NCBI GenBank assembly: GCA_963682175.1
Contig: OY821791.1
Span: 17,698,542-17,762,541, forward strand
Source of the DNA: Triglochin maritima
Lineage: Eukaryota; Streptophyta; Magnoliopsida; Alismatales; Juncaginaceae
DNA: 64,000 bases
Direction of reading: 5' to 3'
Shown piece by piece: positions 22,287 through 33,303 of the stretch. The notes below the pieces were generated by a model. The model saw nothing but the letters and a program-made list of their open reading frames with translations. It had not been told where the DNA came from and searched no databases. The first letter of the stretch is position 1; each line of letters opens with the position of its first letter. The position numbers were made by a program, and so were the translations under genes.

Positions 22287-23469
22287 TGATGAAGAATTAA
22301 ATTTATACCGCAAGTGCACGGCGTCTATGAAGACGTGGCAAGTACGGGTCGAACACAAGGAGGGAGAGAATTCGTTATTTTTGTTAATTCGATTGTGGGA
22401 GAGAAAGGAGAGAAGAATTAATTTGGGTTTTTGGGTTTTTTTATTTAATTATCTAAAGGAAGAAACAAGAACAATTAAAACTAAAAAAACAAGAATAAAG
22501 ATGGAGAATTCCGTCGGGTGGAGGTCTAGACTTAGGTTTAGATTGGAGAATGGAGAAACTTGAAATAAATCATGTTAGTTATGAAGCATTACAAGATAAA
22601 TGATTTAACATAAACTCAAGTAATCAAAATATACTAATCACGAACTTAAAACAATAACATGCATTCATCTTCTCTACCCCTAATTCCATCACCTCCACCC
22701 TTTGGAAAGAGTTAGAAACTCATGGAGGGAGGAAGAAGAAGGGATCCTAGAGACATTAAAAGAAAACTAAAACAAGAAGTAAAAGAACAGAATTTTATTA
22801 CTAATGATCCAAGACCAAAGGTTCAAAGATGTGTTACATTCATCCTACAGGGCTATTTATAGCCGATACAGGGGATACCAATACATAAAAGGATAGTACA
22901 CGCGTCGACCCGACACTGGACGAAAATCGGGCACACAGATCACCTCTGGGGCGGCGAAATCGCCGCACAATGCATGGGAGGTGCGGCTAATTTGCCGCCC
23001 AGGTTGATGGGATCGGGTCCGGATTTCTGCAGTGCGTTTAAGGCATGATTTGATCTTTATTTGCGCGTCTGGATGATTTGTTTCCATTCTTTTGAGCTCC
23101 GGATTAATTCCTTCCATTGTTGGAGATTTATCTTTGATTTTTTCTTTTGACTTTTCCAACAAAATAACTTGATCCTTTTCTTTTGCAATCAGGTCCTTGG
23201 CATTTTGCAATTAAGCCCTTGACCTTTTTGTGATTAGCTCCTTGAATGCTTTTATGCTTGGACGCATTTCCAATTGAAACCCGATAAACTTGAACTCGGT
23301 TTTTATGATAGAAATGAATCTTTTGCACGCGTTTATGCTCGGAATGTGGGTAATTTGCATTCAGGTCCCTGTATTCTGTAAATACGACTAAACACATACC
23401 TTAGTAGCATTTATTGATATAAAAGTAATCTAAATGAAAGACATATGATGCACTGTATGCAATGCATCA
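22287..23469 (-). repeat. Solo LTR of the N family
   Basis: It is similar to the LTRs of N along its length, reversed, from TGATGAAGAATT to AATGCATCA, and flanked by a perfect duplication ATAAC (22282-22286 and 23470-23474). It contains the N-type palindrome doublet and TATA region. It shows that the N family has moved more than once here. Confidence 0.92.
22951..22998. promoter_or_regulatory. Palindrome doublet, 32-bp spacing, N-family solo LTR
   Basis: GCGGCGAAATCGCCGC (22951) and GCGGCTAATTTGCCGC (22983), again 32 bp apart although the surrounding sequence has diverged from N. Confidence 0.65.
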
Positions 23470-23743
23470 ATAACAAAGAAAATTTTATTTAGTTCTAGAC
23501 TCACAATACAAGTAGGATCTTTCCACTTGAGTTTTTGCTCCAAGGCTTGACTCTAAGTAGAGGGTTTAGCCACCAAGCATGTAGTCAAATATAAGGGAAG
23601 AGGAACAATTCTATTTATAGTCATAGAAAAAGGTAATCAGGGACAATTCCCCGATGTGGGACTTATGATACACTACCAAAAATAGACATAAAGCACTCTA
23701 ATACATGACTCGCCAAAATCTTATCGGATCTATAGAGGATCCG

Positions 23744-23780
23744 ACCGCCAATCAGCGGTCTAGGACCGCCAATTTGTGGT
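23744..23780. promoter_or_regulatory. Palindrome doublet, 21-bp spacing, E0 LTR
   Basis: ACCGCCAATCAGCGGT (23744) and ACCGCCAATTTGTGGT (23765), 21 bp apart, about 124 bp upstream of the TATA box. Confidence 0.6.
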
Positions 23781-24151
23781 CTACGGACTCTGGATCGGGT
23801 TGGGATTTTGAGTGTGGTTGTCTGGCTTGATTTCTTCATGTCTGATGCACCCGAGTTGGTTGTTGAAGTTTAGACCCGAATCGAATTGCCAAAATACTCC
23901 TCATGATGGTGTAGAGTTTCTTGATTTTCTCATTGGTCCTTTGGGTTTACATCTGGGTCCTTCTCTTTTGCATCTCAGCCTATAAGTCTTTCAACTCAGT
24001 CATTTTTCTTGCTTTTAGGTCCTTTTTGTGCATCTTCTCCTCAAACTTGTTTATTCCTGAAATTTATAAATAAAACTTATTACGTAGCATTGTTTAGGTT
24101 CAAGATAATGGATAGAACACACAAATGTATGCATGATATGATGTCAATCAA

Positions 24152-25384
24152 ATACCCCCACATCTAACTTTTGCTAGTCCCGAGCAAAACAAATAAAGAT
24201 AAAAATGAAAGAAATGGAAAACCATACGTAAAACAGGGAAGTCCTAACTCACTTTCGTAGGAATCACGGTTGCACTTAGAATGTGCAACAAGCCGTTAAA
24301 TCTCCCTATCACCAAGGAGGAGGAGTGTTGTCTCCAGAGGGTTTCCAGCGGATACACCCACAAAATACGAACATAGATGCATTATTCAACCTCGCAACAC
24401 GACTTGATAGACTCAATTTCTTCGATCATTGGACACGGTAATTCTACGGGCTGACTCTATATATGTATTTAGTCTACTCACGTAGCCTAATGAATCATTC
24501 GTGCAAGTTAGTTAAGGGTTAAGTGACAGACATGGGCAACCTTAACATCCTCAAGCGATACAAAGTGTAAAGTCCATGAAGGTTCTTATTTGTCTTTTTT
24601 CCCTCTTTTTGGAGCATGATGATTTACACTAGTTGGTGTTTGATTCCCTCGAGGTATAGTTTCGTGCATCATTGCCTTTGAGGCTCACGTACACCTTCCC
24701 CCAAATGTCCACATAGGGCGATCCCTACCACCCGTGTAACGGGAGTTCGGTCGGTGCATCCTAAGTTAGATGACTCGAAAGCACCAGACATTAAGTCCCC
24801 TTGGACCTAATTTCCCAAATGAGAGGAGTTGTGCGAGAAGAGAGAACACCACTTATATATTTTTTATCTACATGGGAACCAAAACCCCAACACTTACAGT
24901 TTCACAACAAAATTTTAAGGGTCCCTGACTACGACAAACTTCCTTATACTAACAGACACAAATTACTTGACTTACTAAGTTCATGGTGCACTTCTTTATT
25001 TGTTTGAGTACTGAAACCCTATGATTACTCGCCCCCCGAGAGAAGACCGGAGTGCATCCTTACGATTCGTTGAGACCTAAAGCCGGTATAATAGATATCC
25101 TAATGCATTATGTTCAAGACAATTTTGGGAGCTTTCTTTTTAACTTTGCCTCTCAACGATTTTACACATGCTAAACACACACAAAACCCACAAAACATTT
25201 TCTTTCGCAAACTCATGATTTTTTTTAAAGAAATGAATATTTTAAAGTACTAGGCAAACGAAAGAAGACAAGTCACCCAAGGATCATGGCAAGCAGATAT
25301 ATCAATATTAAATGCAGCACACTAACATGACCCTAGAAATATAAACAAAAGAAAGCAAAATAAAACAAAAGACATACAAAATAT
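24152..25384 (-). other. Noncoding 3' region of E0 with polypurine tract and twin hairpins
   Basis: Closely similar to 34568-35880 (E1) and 41892-43220 (E2). Hairpin H2 is at 24269-24289 (stem GTTGCAC/GTGCAAC retained). Hairpin H1 is at 24302-24319 (seven pairs allowing G-U, loop GTGA). No ORF of note. Confidence 0.75.
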
Positions 25385-26425
25385 TTACATACGTGAAAAC
25401 ACCCCCACACCTAATCCATGCATTGTCCTCAATGTATGGTGGAGTGGTGCCAATGCATGGATAGGGTGAACCAGACTCATGATGGCGGCCCGAGGTGCTT
25501 GAAGAGGCACCTCGCTCAAAAGCTGATAAATTCCTATAAATTTCCGGTTTTGCTTGGCTAAAATGACATTTTGCTGCACTACCGCCATCTCAGAAATGCC
25601 GGTGTTAAAAATTATTCCTGAGCTCGTAGATGAGTTTGGGGAACTGGCTCTAACATCCTCCTTCAAGTAATCAGGCGGCCATGCCTCATGAAGGCAATGG
25701 CGATATGACGGGGTCATCTTCGCAACCTCGAGGTCGATGCCTTGGCACCACAACAAGCGCTAAAATCATGGGATGTCCAACATTCCACACAATTTGGTCA
25801 CCATAGTAGGCAAACAATGAATTTCTTTAAGCTAGGCGTTCACCAAAACGTCGAACAACATTCGACAAATGCAGTGAGGTGAACCATCCATGATACTATA
25901 CACGATTTGCAGACTAGGTGTGAAGAATGTGGAGGTCCGCTCTTGGCCCAACACATTCCTACACACCCACCTGGGTACAATGTGCCATTGGAGTAGATGT
26001 GTGCATTGGGTATTCCCTCATGCGATGAAATGGGGTGCTTGCGCCCAAACATAGATCCGTAAAAACTAATGTCACTGGTGGGCACGAGATCATCGAGTAA
26101 GGGGATCCCAGTCGCGTCGGAGATAAATTGGGGTGTCACGGTGTGTTTCACCCCTCTAAGAGTGACACTAAACTCGAGTTGTCCGATCTGATCATACTCG
26201 AATTTAAAAAAACTCACGTACGAGAGGTTCTACGTACATGGTTTTATCACCCTCATACAATAAATGATGCCACCCTTTTGCTACGATTCTATCGTAGAAG
26301 GGTTCTCCAAAATCGCAAATCAAGGAGGTAAAATTAAGTTCTGGAATGAAGTGTGGGCTGGCCATACCAGCACCTACCTTGGTGAGCTTTAACAGTGGAA
26401 CAAGCGGTGGCGGAGACGAACACAA
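25385..26425 (-). pseudogene. Athila ORF1 / plant-transposon-protein-like ORF of E0
   Basis: Minus-strand frames 26204-26425, 25840-26217 and 25385-25756 form one broken protein. Visible blocks: a Phe/Glu-rich segment, YVEPLVREFF, then LEFSVTLRGVKHTVTPQFIS with the sequel DATGIPLLDD. This block order (REF(F/Y), V.VRGV, I..LGIP) is typical of the Athila ORF1 / 'putative plant transposon protein' families, whose function is not established. It is not related to the Gag-protease ORF in N, Y and E2. Frame breaks near 26210 and 25760-25840 make it inactive. Family name is from memory of the motif pattern. Confidence 0.55.
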
Positions 26426-26548
26426 TGCTTGAGGGGTGGCGACTAAAGCACGCCGACATCAGCAACAAAAATCTTCCAAACGAACAGAAAACGACACGCC
26501 ACAAAATAACCCCCAGTCGAAAATCCAGGCACAACTCAGCACAACCGA

Positions 26549-26585
26549 CCGTTGATTAGTGGTTGGAGTGCGCTGATCGGCAGTT
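26549..26585. promoter_or_regulatory. Palindrome doublet, 21-bp spacing, E0 leader
   Basis: ACCGTTGATTAGTGGT (26549) and TGCGCTGATCGGCAGT (26570), 21 bp apart, more decayed than the others. Confidence 0.4.
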
Positions 26586-26690
26586 TGTTCGTCAGATCTG
26601 GCCTAGGGATTTCTTTAACAGGCGGCTAGAGGAAGATAACACGTTTGGGTTTTGGTGGATGATGGGTAGGGTAAAGAAGACACGTTTTTA

Positions 26691-27371
26691 ACCAAAGAAC
26701 ATGGGAAAATATCAAAAGACACTCCTATTTTTTTCTTTTTTCGTATCGGGTGGTCTTACAAAGTGGGTGGCCGTAGCTTGGAAGGATATTTGTACACCGA
26801 AGAAGGAGGGCGGTTTGGGACTTAGAAAACTAAAGGACTGGAATGATGTTGGGTTGCTCCGCCTTCTTGGACTGATTATTGAGGGTGGTTATTCATTTTG
26901 GGTTCGATGTATGCGAAGGAAATATTTGCGGAATCGTAATATATGGTCAGCTAGACCACCATCAGTTTGCTCGTGGGCGTGGTGGGCCATTCTAAGTGTT
27001 CGAGAGTTGGCGAAGGACAAAATCCAATACCAAGTGGGAGATGAGGAAGCAATAAGGTTATTCACCGAACAATGGTGTGGGAGGCCTTTACTCTCTTCAC
27101 CCGGGGGAGAGCGCTTTCAGTATGACATGGGGGTTCGAAGGGATACTTTGGTATCCTACTTTATTCACGATGGTGTTTGGACACTCCCTTAGTCGAGATC
27201 CCGAGAGATAGAGGTATTGTGGCCTAGGATCATGGAAACTACAATCCATGGAGGACGAAATACCCCTATAAGAGTGGGAGCGAAGAGCGATGTATTTTCA
27301 GCAAAGAAAGCGTGGAGTTGGGTGGCAACTTGTCAAAGGAAAGTGGACTGGACAAATATAATTTAGCACAA
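26691..27371 (+). pseudogene. LINE 1 post-RT region
   Basis: Frame 26701-27192 reads KWVAVAWKDICTPKKEGGLG and WNDVGLLRLLGLIIEGG, the conserved segment after the reverse transcriptase in plant L1 elements; LINE 2 has the same at 29427-29705 (WATVAWRDVCTPKDEGGL). By comparison with LINE 2, only about 120 bp is missing between 21528 and this piece. After a stop at 27190 similarity continues to about 27360 (AKKAWSWVATCQRKVDW). It is then interrupted by an LTR. Confidence 0.82.
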
Positions 27372-28041
27372 TGATTGGCATCTTATCATGCATATAATTG
27401 TGGTTTATATCCTTTATTCTGAACCTAAGCAATGCTACATAACTAGTTTTATGATTAAGTTTCAGGAAGAAAACAAGTGAGAAGAAGAGACACAAAAAAG
27501 GACCTGAAAGCAAGAAAATCGCTGAATTGAGAGACCTTTGGACTGATATGCAAGAGAGAAGGACCCCGATGTAAACCAAAAGGACCAATATGAAAATCAA
27601 GAAACTCCACACCATCGTGAGGAGTATTTTGGCAATTAGATCCGGTCCAAACTCCAATAACCGATTCGAGGGCACCCCAAGCAAAGAATTGAAGAAATAA
27701 ATAAGATATCCAAAAATGGATTGGATCTGGGGAAAAGTGACCACCAATTGGCTGTCCGTTTTTCTCCGAATCCAACCCGGTTTCTCCTGGATATGGGTTA
27801 TGTGCTTATGTCTATTATGGGAAAGTTTCCTTAGTCCCACATCGGGGGATTGTCCCCAGTTTCCTTTTTTCATGCCTATAAATAGAACTCTTCCTCCTCC
27901 CTTGTAATCTACCCTTTCTTAGTGGTCAATCCCTCTACTTAGAGTCAAGCCTCAAGCAAAAACTTAAGTAGGGACATGTTGCTTGTAATGTGAGTCATTA
28001 AATAAAATAATTTTTTGTTAGTTTATTGTTGTCTTTTTTAT
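27372..28041 (+). repeat. E-type LTR fragment, plus orientation
   Basis: It starts TGATTGGCATC inside LINE 1 DNA and follows the E-type LTR in forward orientation through the TATA box (CTATAAATAG, 27877-27886) to about 28041, where the LINE 2 poly(A) side begins. No polypurine tract precedes it, so it is the outer end of a 5' or solo LTR. The rest of the LTR is absent. Confidence 0.8.
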
Positions 28042-28127
28042 CTTTTTTTTTGCAAAGCAAAAGGGAGTGTGTAATTAAGTAAAGAGTGTGTACAACCTAC
28101 AAAAAATAATGATATGTGCGTGCGTAG

Positions 28128-28428
28128 GGGTGAGCAAATTTTGGTTCGGTCCGAGCACCTAGACCGAACTGGACTTTTCGGTCTGGACCAAACCAGACCA
28201 AATTTTTTGTCCACTCTTCGGTCTGGGGGACACCAAAAATTCGGTCTTCGGTCTGGTTCGGTCCGGTCCCGACCGAACCAAGATTTTGTGGGTAAAATTT
28301 GGGTTTTGAACTGAACCGGACCGACCTAAATTTATTCGGTCCGGTCTTCGGTCCGGACGTCCTAAAAATTCGGTCTTCGGTACAGTCCGGTTCAGTTCGG
28401 TCCGGTCCCGGACCGAATCTCACCCCCA
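28128..28428. mobile_element. hAT-like MITE in the LINE 2 3' UTR
   Basis: About 300 bp flanked by TAGGGGTGAGCAAA and, inverted, a degenerate TCTCACCCCCA. The interior is built of GGTCCGGT/ACCGGACC-like inverted stretches, so it can fold on itself. The end sequence is that of a very common plant hAT-type MITE. A clear 8-bp duplication is not visible, and it has no coding capacity. Confidence 0.7.
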
Positions 28429-28535
28429 TGCACAGGTGTATGCTACATGCATACCCGGCTCTCTCCTACATCCGACATAATATATCAATATATGCTTTGT
28501 AGTTGGATGTTACATTACAAAACGTATCAGCTAGA

Positions 28536-29434
28536 CTAACTCCACATGATCTGGAATTGTTGCCCTTCCTCTTCACTTTTCGCAAGCTTCTTAACTTTGT
28601 CCCATAGAAACCGAACAATTTCTTTGATAGCAGCCACTATATCTGGCGGATGTTTCTTTTCTCCCTGCAATATCCTCCGGTTTAGCTCGAGCCAACACTC
28701 GTGTATCATAACATTGAAGGCCCACCACCTCACCACATTCTCAAGCCGACTTCCTCGCACGTGTGAAATACATGTAGCCTCGCCTTCTAAAGATCGTGCA
28801 ACTCTAGGGCTGAGCTTCAAGAGATGTAGGAGTGTTGCCCATACCTCCTTTATGTACGTGCACCCACAAAAGAGAATCTCCATGTCTTCCTCTTCCTCTC
28901 GCAAAAGCTGCAAACCGGGTTATGCTTTGCTCCTCATTGGTAAATGAGTTTCTTTGTAAGTAGATGTCCCCCCAATGCTTTGCAAATCGTGAGTGCATGC
29001 TTAGGAATAGCATGTTTATGCCAAACCATACAGCCCAAGTTACCTTTCTTCCCGGGGTCCTCACCTATTTCCACACTTCTTTGATTCCGAGTGCAACACC
29101 CTTCCCATCAATTATCTTTGGCTGGTCCATACCTCCATGTATTCGAGTGTTCTTTATCTTAAAGTGGACTTCCTCCATCAAGGTGGACCGTTGGGGGGAA
29201 GGTTCCACTACCCTTCTCGTATGAAGTATGAAGCTTTAGTGTCCCAAGGTCCCAATTCATAGTGTAGGCGCTCCCCCCAACTCTCACATTGAAACTGTTC
29301 TCCACACCAAGGGTATTGGAAGAAATGGATCTATTCTCCACTCCCCACCTCGTATTGGATATGCGGTCTAGCAATGTCTCGAACTCGAAGTCGCCCTCTC
29401 CATGCCCATGAAGAGGTGGATGGTGGTCATGCAA
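28536..29434 (-). pseudogene. LINE 2 C-terminal region with zinc-finger domain
   Basis: Frame 28536-28913 reads REEEEDMEILFCGCTYIKEV, matching the zf-RVT domain (E..EHLFF.C..A...W) at the end of plant L1 ORF2, with the His replaced. Further degenerate frames continue to 29434. Stops and frameshifts are frequent. Confidence 0.72.
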
Positions 29435-31005
29435 GCCATATGGATCGGTTCTTTAAGTATTTCCGGCGCACACACTTCACCCAAAGAGAGTTGCTTTCTG
29501 CCACCATAAGCCAAAACAAGCGAAGTAGGCCCGCATCATTCCAATCCATTAGGTATTTAAAGCGAAGCCCGCCTTCATCCTTAGGCGTACATACATCTCT
29601 CCAAGCTACCGTAGCCCACTTCTTCGGGCCTCCCAAAATGAAATGACACATAAGGCTCTCGATCTCTTGCAAGACTTTTCGAGGATTAGGAAAGCGGACA
29701 TCCAATATATGCTAAGGTAGACAAGGTCACTCCTCATAAGTTCCACCCGTCCAACGATGGATAAGAAATTCTGTTGCCATGTCCAAAGTCTCGCCTTCAC
29801 CTTGTTCACAAGTGCCATGGAATGAGTCCTCACCATCCTCTCAGAGAACAATGGCAGCCCGAGGTAGGTCACCGGGAACTCATTTTGCTCCATACCAAGA
29901 TGTGCTGCAATCCATGCTCCATGCGGCACTCCACCCCCTATAAGAATTTTGCTCTTTGAAGCATTAAAGCTCAGCCCCGAGCAAGCTGTGAATTCCTCAA
30001 GAACACCTCTAATGGCTCGTACATTTTCCTTAGTGGCCTTCGCGAACAATAGGACATCTTCAGAAAATAGCAAGTGTGATACGGGAACATCTCCACAAGT
30101 AAGTGGTTGAATACGTCCATCCATGACCGCCTTCTTTACCATCTCACTCAAAACTTCCATACACATAACGAACAAGTAGGGAGCCAACGGATCACCTTGT
30201 CTCAAGCCATTCCTTGCCAAGAAAGAGGTGGAGTTGGCACCACTAACCATCACCACGAAGGAAACTTTAACACAATTAATGATGAGCCTTCTCCACTTAT
30301 TCGGGAATCCAATTCTCTTCAACACTTCATCTAGAAAAGCCCACAAGATGGAGTCATATGCTTTCCAAATGTCAATCTTGATGCATATTCGTCCCTTACC
30401 TTTGTCGAGATGGAGATTGTGGTAAGTTCATCTGCAAGAAGATTGTTGTCACCAATTCTCCTTCCTTTTACTAAGGCACTTTGGTTTTCCCCAATGAGTC
30501 ATGGTAGCAGCCCCTTCAAGCGGTTTGCAAGTAATTTGGATGTGAATCTATAGGTCATATTGCAAAGCACAATGGGTCGATAATCCTCCACCAAAGTTGG
30601 TGCTTTCTTCTTTGCGATGATCGTGATTGATGTGGAATTCCATTGGGCCAGCACCTTCCCGCTATCCAGACAAGAACTCATGGCCTTGAACACGTCTCTC
30701 TTAATGAGGTCTCATGCAGCCTTGAAGAACATTAAATTGAAGCCATCGAGTCCCGGTGCCTTATCCACATTTGCGTTCAGCACCATATCTTCCAGCTCCT
30801 TCATGTCAAGTTTTTGTATTATCTCAGTCCCCTCTGCCGGTAGAAGTTGTGGTAGAATAATGGAGGGGTCAAGGGGTTTCACCTGCAAATAATTAGCAAA
30901 CAAGTTAGCATAAAAATGTCGAAAGGCATCCTGTATCTCTCCCTCCTTTTCCACGAAGTTGGCACCGTCACACACTCGTCTCACTTGGTTGGTGGCTCTC
31001 CTCAC
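29427..31005 (-). pseudogene. LINE 2 reverse transcriptase
   Basis: Frames 30712-31005 (NANVDKAPGLDGFNLMFFKA), 30499-30693 (TSITIIAKKKAPT, EDYRPIVLCNM) and 29606-30346 (GLRQGDPLAPYLFVMCMEVL, LLFSEDVLLFAKA), then post-RT 29427-29705. The active-site box is FSED instead of F(A/T)DD, so one catalytic Asp is Glu. With a deletion around 30350-30490 the enzyme is inactive. It is clearly related to LINE 1 but of a different copy age or lineage. Confidence 0.88.
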
Positions 31006-31454
31006 TCTATGTTCTGCATGGAAAAACCTAGTGTTTCGATCCCCCTATTTTAACCACTTCACCCTTGATTTTTGTCGAATAATAGACTCCTCCCAAGCAA
31101 GAGTCCGCACAAGAGACTCCTTTGTTGCCCCTTCAGCAAGGGGAGCTCAATATCATGTGGAAAGACCAACCTTCACCTCCTCACTTCCTCACCTTGTGGG
31201 CAACTTTTCCAAAAGTTGACCCACTCCACTATATAAGAATCTTCTAGACTTTGTTTAGCTTTGCCACCACACCAAACATGGGAGTGCCCCTCACATACTT
31301 AGTCCAAGCTCTTTCTACTATCCCACGAAACTCCTCATGTTCAGCCCAATGATTCCCAAATCTAAACATATTCCTCTTTCACCTTTCGTTTCCTTCCGTC
31401 TTCATGACAAGCACTGCAATTTTTGCTCAAGTCCTTTTCACCAACAAAATAGTA

Positions 31455-32090
31455 TTATTCCGGGAACAACTCAAGCCACGCATTATTTATTAGGATCCGG
31501 TCAATCCTTGTCTCAATACATGCACTTCCATCGGATGAATTCGACCAAGTGAACTCACCACCGGTGGATGGCATCTGAAGGAGCTGAAATGCATTAATAC
31601 TTTCATTAAATTCCATCATAGCAACCTCATTTCCAGCAGCACCTCCTTGTTTCTCGTTTGCCCTTCGAATGCAATTAGAGTCCCCCCCACTATCCACAAC
31701 CTTGATACGTGTGGTGTCACTTCAAGAAGATCAATCCACATTGCTCTCCTGTCCACATGCCCATTTTCACCATAAATAGCCGTGATATGAAACTCGGTTC
31801 CATCCCTCTTTAGGCTCGCCTTGAAGTGTAGTAGTTGTGGTGTTTTGAAAGTCACGCTTATATCCATTATTTGGTCATTCCAAAGCACTAAGATCCGTCT
31901 GGAATCTACAATCATGCTATTCGACATCCATGCATGAGGCCAAATTGCTCGTTTGAAACGTTCCATCTTCTTATTCTTAACCTTGTGCTCCACAAGACAC
32001 ACCACATCCGGGTTGACCTCCATTATTCGACCCCTAATCCTGAGTGCACGGCTGGGTCCATTTTCTCCGCACATTCCACACTAGGATATT
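31455..32090 (-). pseudogene. LINE 2 endonuclease
   Basis: Frame 31616-32074 has IRGRIMEVNPDVVCLVEHKV and FHITAIYGENGHVDRRAMWI. Frame 31455-31697 has GGDSNCIRRANEKQGG (normally GGDFN) and TRIDRIL near the C-terminus. Order and motifs are those of an APE-like endonuclease. A frameshift near 31690 splits it. Confidence 0.82.
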
Positions 32091-32097
32091 CATAGAT

Positions 32098-33303
32098 TCA
32101 AAGGTGCGGGGTGACCCCTATACCTCCACACGATATAGTTTTGCTACTAATCTTCCTCCCGGAAAGCCTAAGTGTTGGTGGTGGAGAGCTTTCTTTCTTC
32201 ATGCTTGCATCCTTTTCTTCTTCACCTTCCACCACCGAATCCATCCCATTTCTGAGTATCTCAAAGCTTCCTCCACTTTGTGTTGCTATTTTTTTGTAGG
32301 TTCCTTTCCTCGTGCCACTCTCGAGGGAGAGGCCCAACCCGTGTCCTCATGCACCAAAGAGGCTAGCCCACTTGGTTCATTTTCCCCATCCTTAGAGATG
32401 CTTTATCTCGCCTCACACCCCTCAAGACTACCCCCTTGTTAATGTTGTGTGTCCCCCATCTTCCCAATTTTGTGCATCCATGAGTTACCTCTCCCACACA
32501 AACCACCTCTCCTTCAAGTGTAGCATGTGCTCCCATTCCATGCAAAATACCCACTTCACGTTGCCCACTCACTTCAATTGGAATATCCTCCACTAAGTGT
32601 CCCCCAAGCATATCGACATATATGGTCTCCCACTTTTTCCTTACCAAAAGAACTTCTCCTCTCCTCATTTGCCCTATCTAGAGCACTCAAGTCCCTCCCC
32701 ATTGGTTGTTCCTGAAATGGGCCTAGCATTTTTCCCACCCATTTCTCTTTGCTCTTCTTGTCCAACAATAGGCTCCCTCCCTTATGCCCCCTTGTTTGAA
32801 ATTGTTGGAGAATTGGGGAGGAATTCCATTTTGTCTTCAAAACCATTTTGTCTTGTGCCACATGGCCTATCCTCATTCGTTCCCTCCAAATTTGTTAAGG
32901 AGAAAAAATGTGCCTCATTTAAACTATTCCCTTCCATTGCTTCCTCCTCACATGCCCTTCCACGTGGCACCTCCTCATTTGCACCTTTATCCACCTCCCT
33001 CCACGTCATCATCCCTTCCACCCTCTCCTTTCTCCTTCCCTCTCCGGTCATCCACTTCCACTGCCGAGGCAATGTTGCTATCTTCATACCTTGGTCCATC
33101 TAAGCTCTTGGTCGACCCCTCCAAGCTCCTTTCCTTTGCATTCCCATTTCCAGCCCTGCCTCGACTAACTACTATCCATCTCTCAGCCTTCTCGTTTGGC
33201 ACCTCCACACGTTTCTTTGTAGCCAATTGTCTCGTTGGGTTGTTCTCCACAATGTGACCAAACTCCATACAATTTGTGCAATAATTAGGCCTCCACTCAT
33301 ACT
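32098..33303 (-). pseudogene. LINE 2 ORF1, C-terminal part
   Basis: At its right end the translated minus strand reads EYEWRPNYCTNCMEFGHIVE, the junction of the DUF4283 region with the CCHC knuckle of plant L1 ORF1; the last Cys is Asn. Downstream is the usual low-complexity charged linker in several frames (32098-33100). The DUF4283 domain itself is missing because the LINE is truncated at about 33303. Confidence 0.75.

Larger units (their letters stand above)
21554..24151 (-). repeat. 3' LTR of E0 (interrupted)
   Basis: LTR sequence 21554-22286 and 23475-24151, about 1.41 kb in all, from TGTTTAATTG to GTCAATCA. TATA box on the minus strand at 23611-23620. It is followed directly by AATACCCCCACATCTAA, the polypurine tract in reverse complement. 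Confidence 0.88.
21529..26690 (-). mobile_element. Athila-like element E0, 3' part, with different coding content
   Basis: On the minus strand, from right to left: leader remnant with palindrome doublet (26426-26690), an ORF unlike gag (25385-26425), noncoding 3' region with the twin hairpins (24152-25384), polypurine tract (24152-24166) and 3' LTR (21554-24151, interrupted by a solo LTR). The 5' LTR is missing. Left of the LTR, 21530-21553 resembles a primer site (CCGGCAACGG, then AAAAC), as if another internal region had once been joined there. The whole lies within LINE 1, which has lost only about 0.1 kb at the break. Confidence 0.7.
28042..33303 (-). mobile_element. LINE 2 (L1-type), minus strand, 5'-truncated
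   Basis: The 3' end is at left: a T-run (poly(A) on the minus strand) followed by GCAAAGCAAAAGGGAG, the same 3' terminus as LINE 1 (CTCCCTTTTGCTTTGC before its A-run at 59206). Moving right are 3' UTR with a MITE, zinc-finger and post-RT region, reverse transcriptase, endonuclease and ORF1. It ends within ORF1 at about 33303, where an E-type LTR begins. I could not identify a target duplication. Confidence 0.85.

Noticed and set aside
28097..28502. Frames encoding repeated R-S-G-P-like residues
   Set aside because: Product of the self-complementary MITE sequence; not protein coding.
32597..33257. Long plus-strand frames rich in Pro, Ser and His
   Set aside because: Antisense of the low-complexity LINE 2 ORF1 linker.
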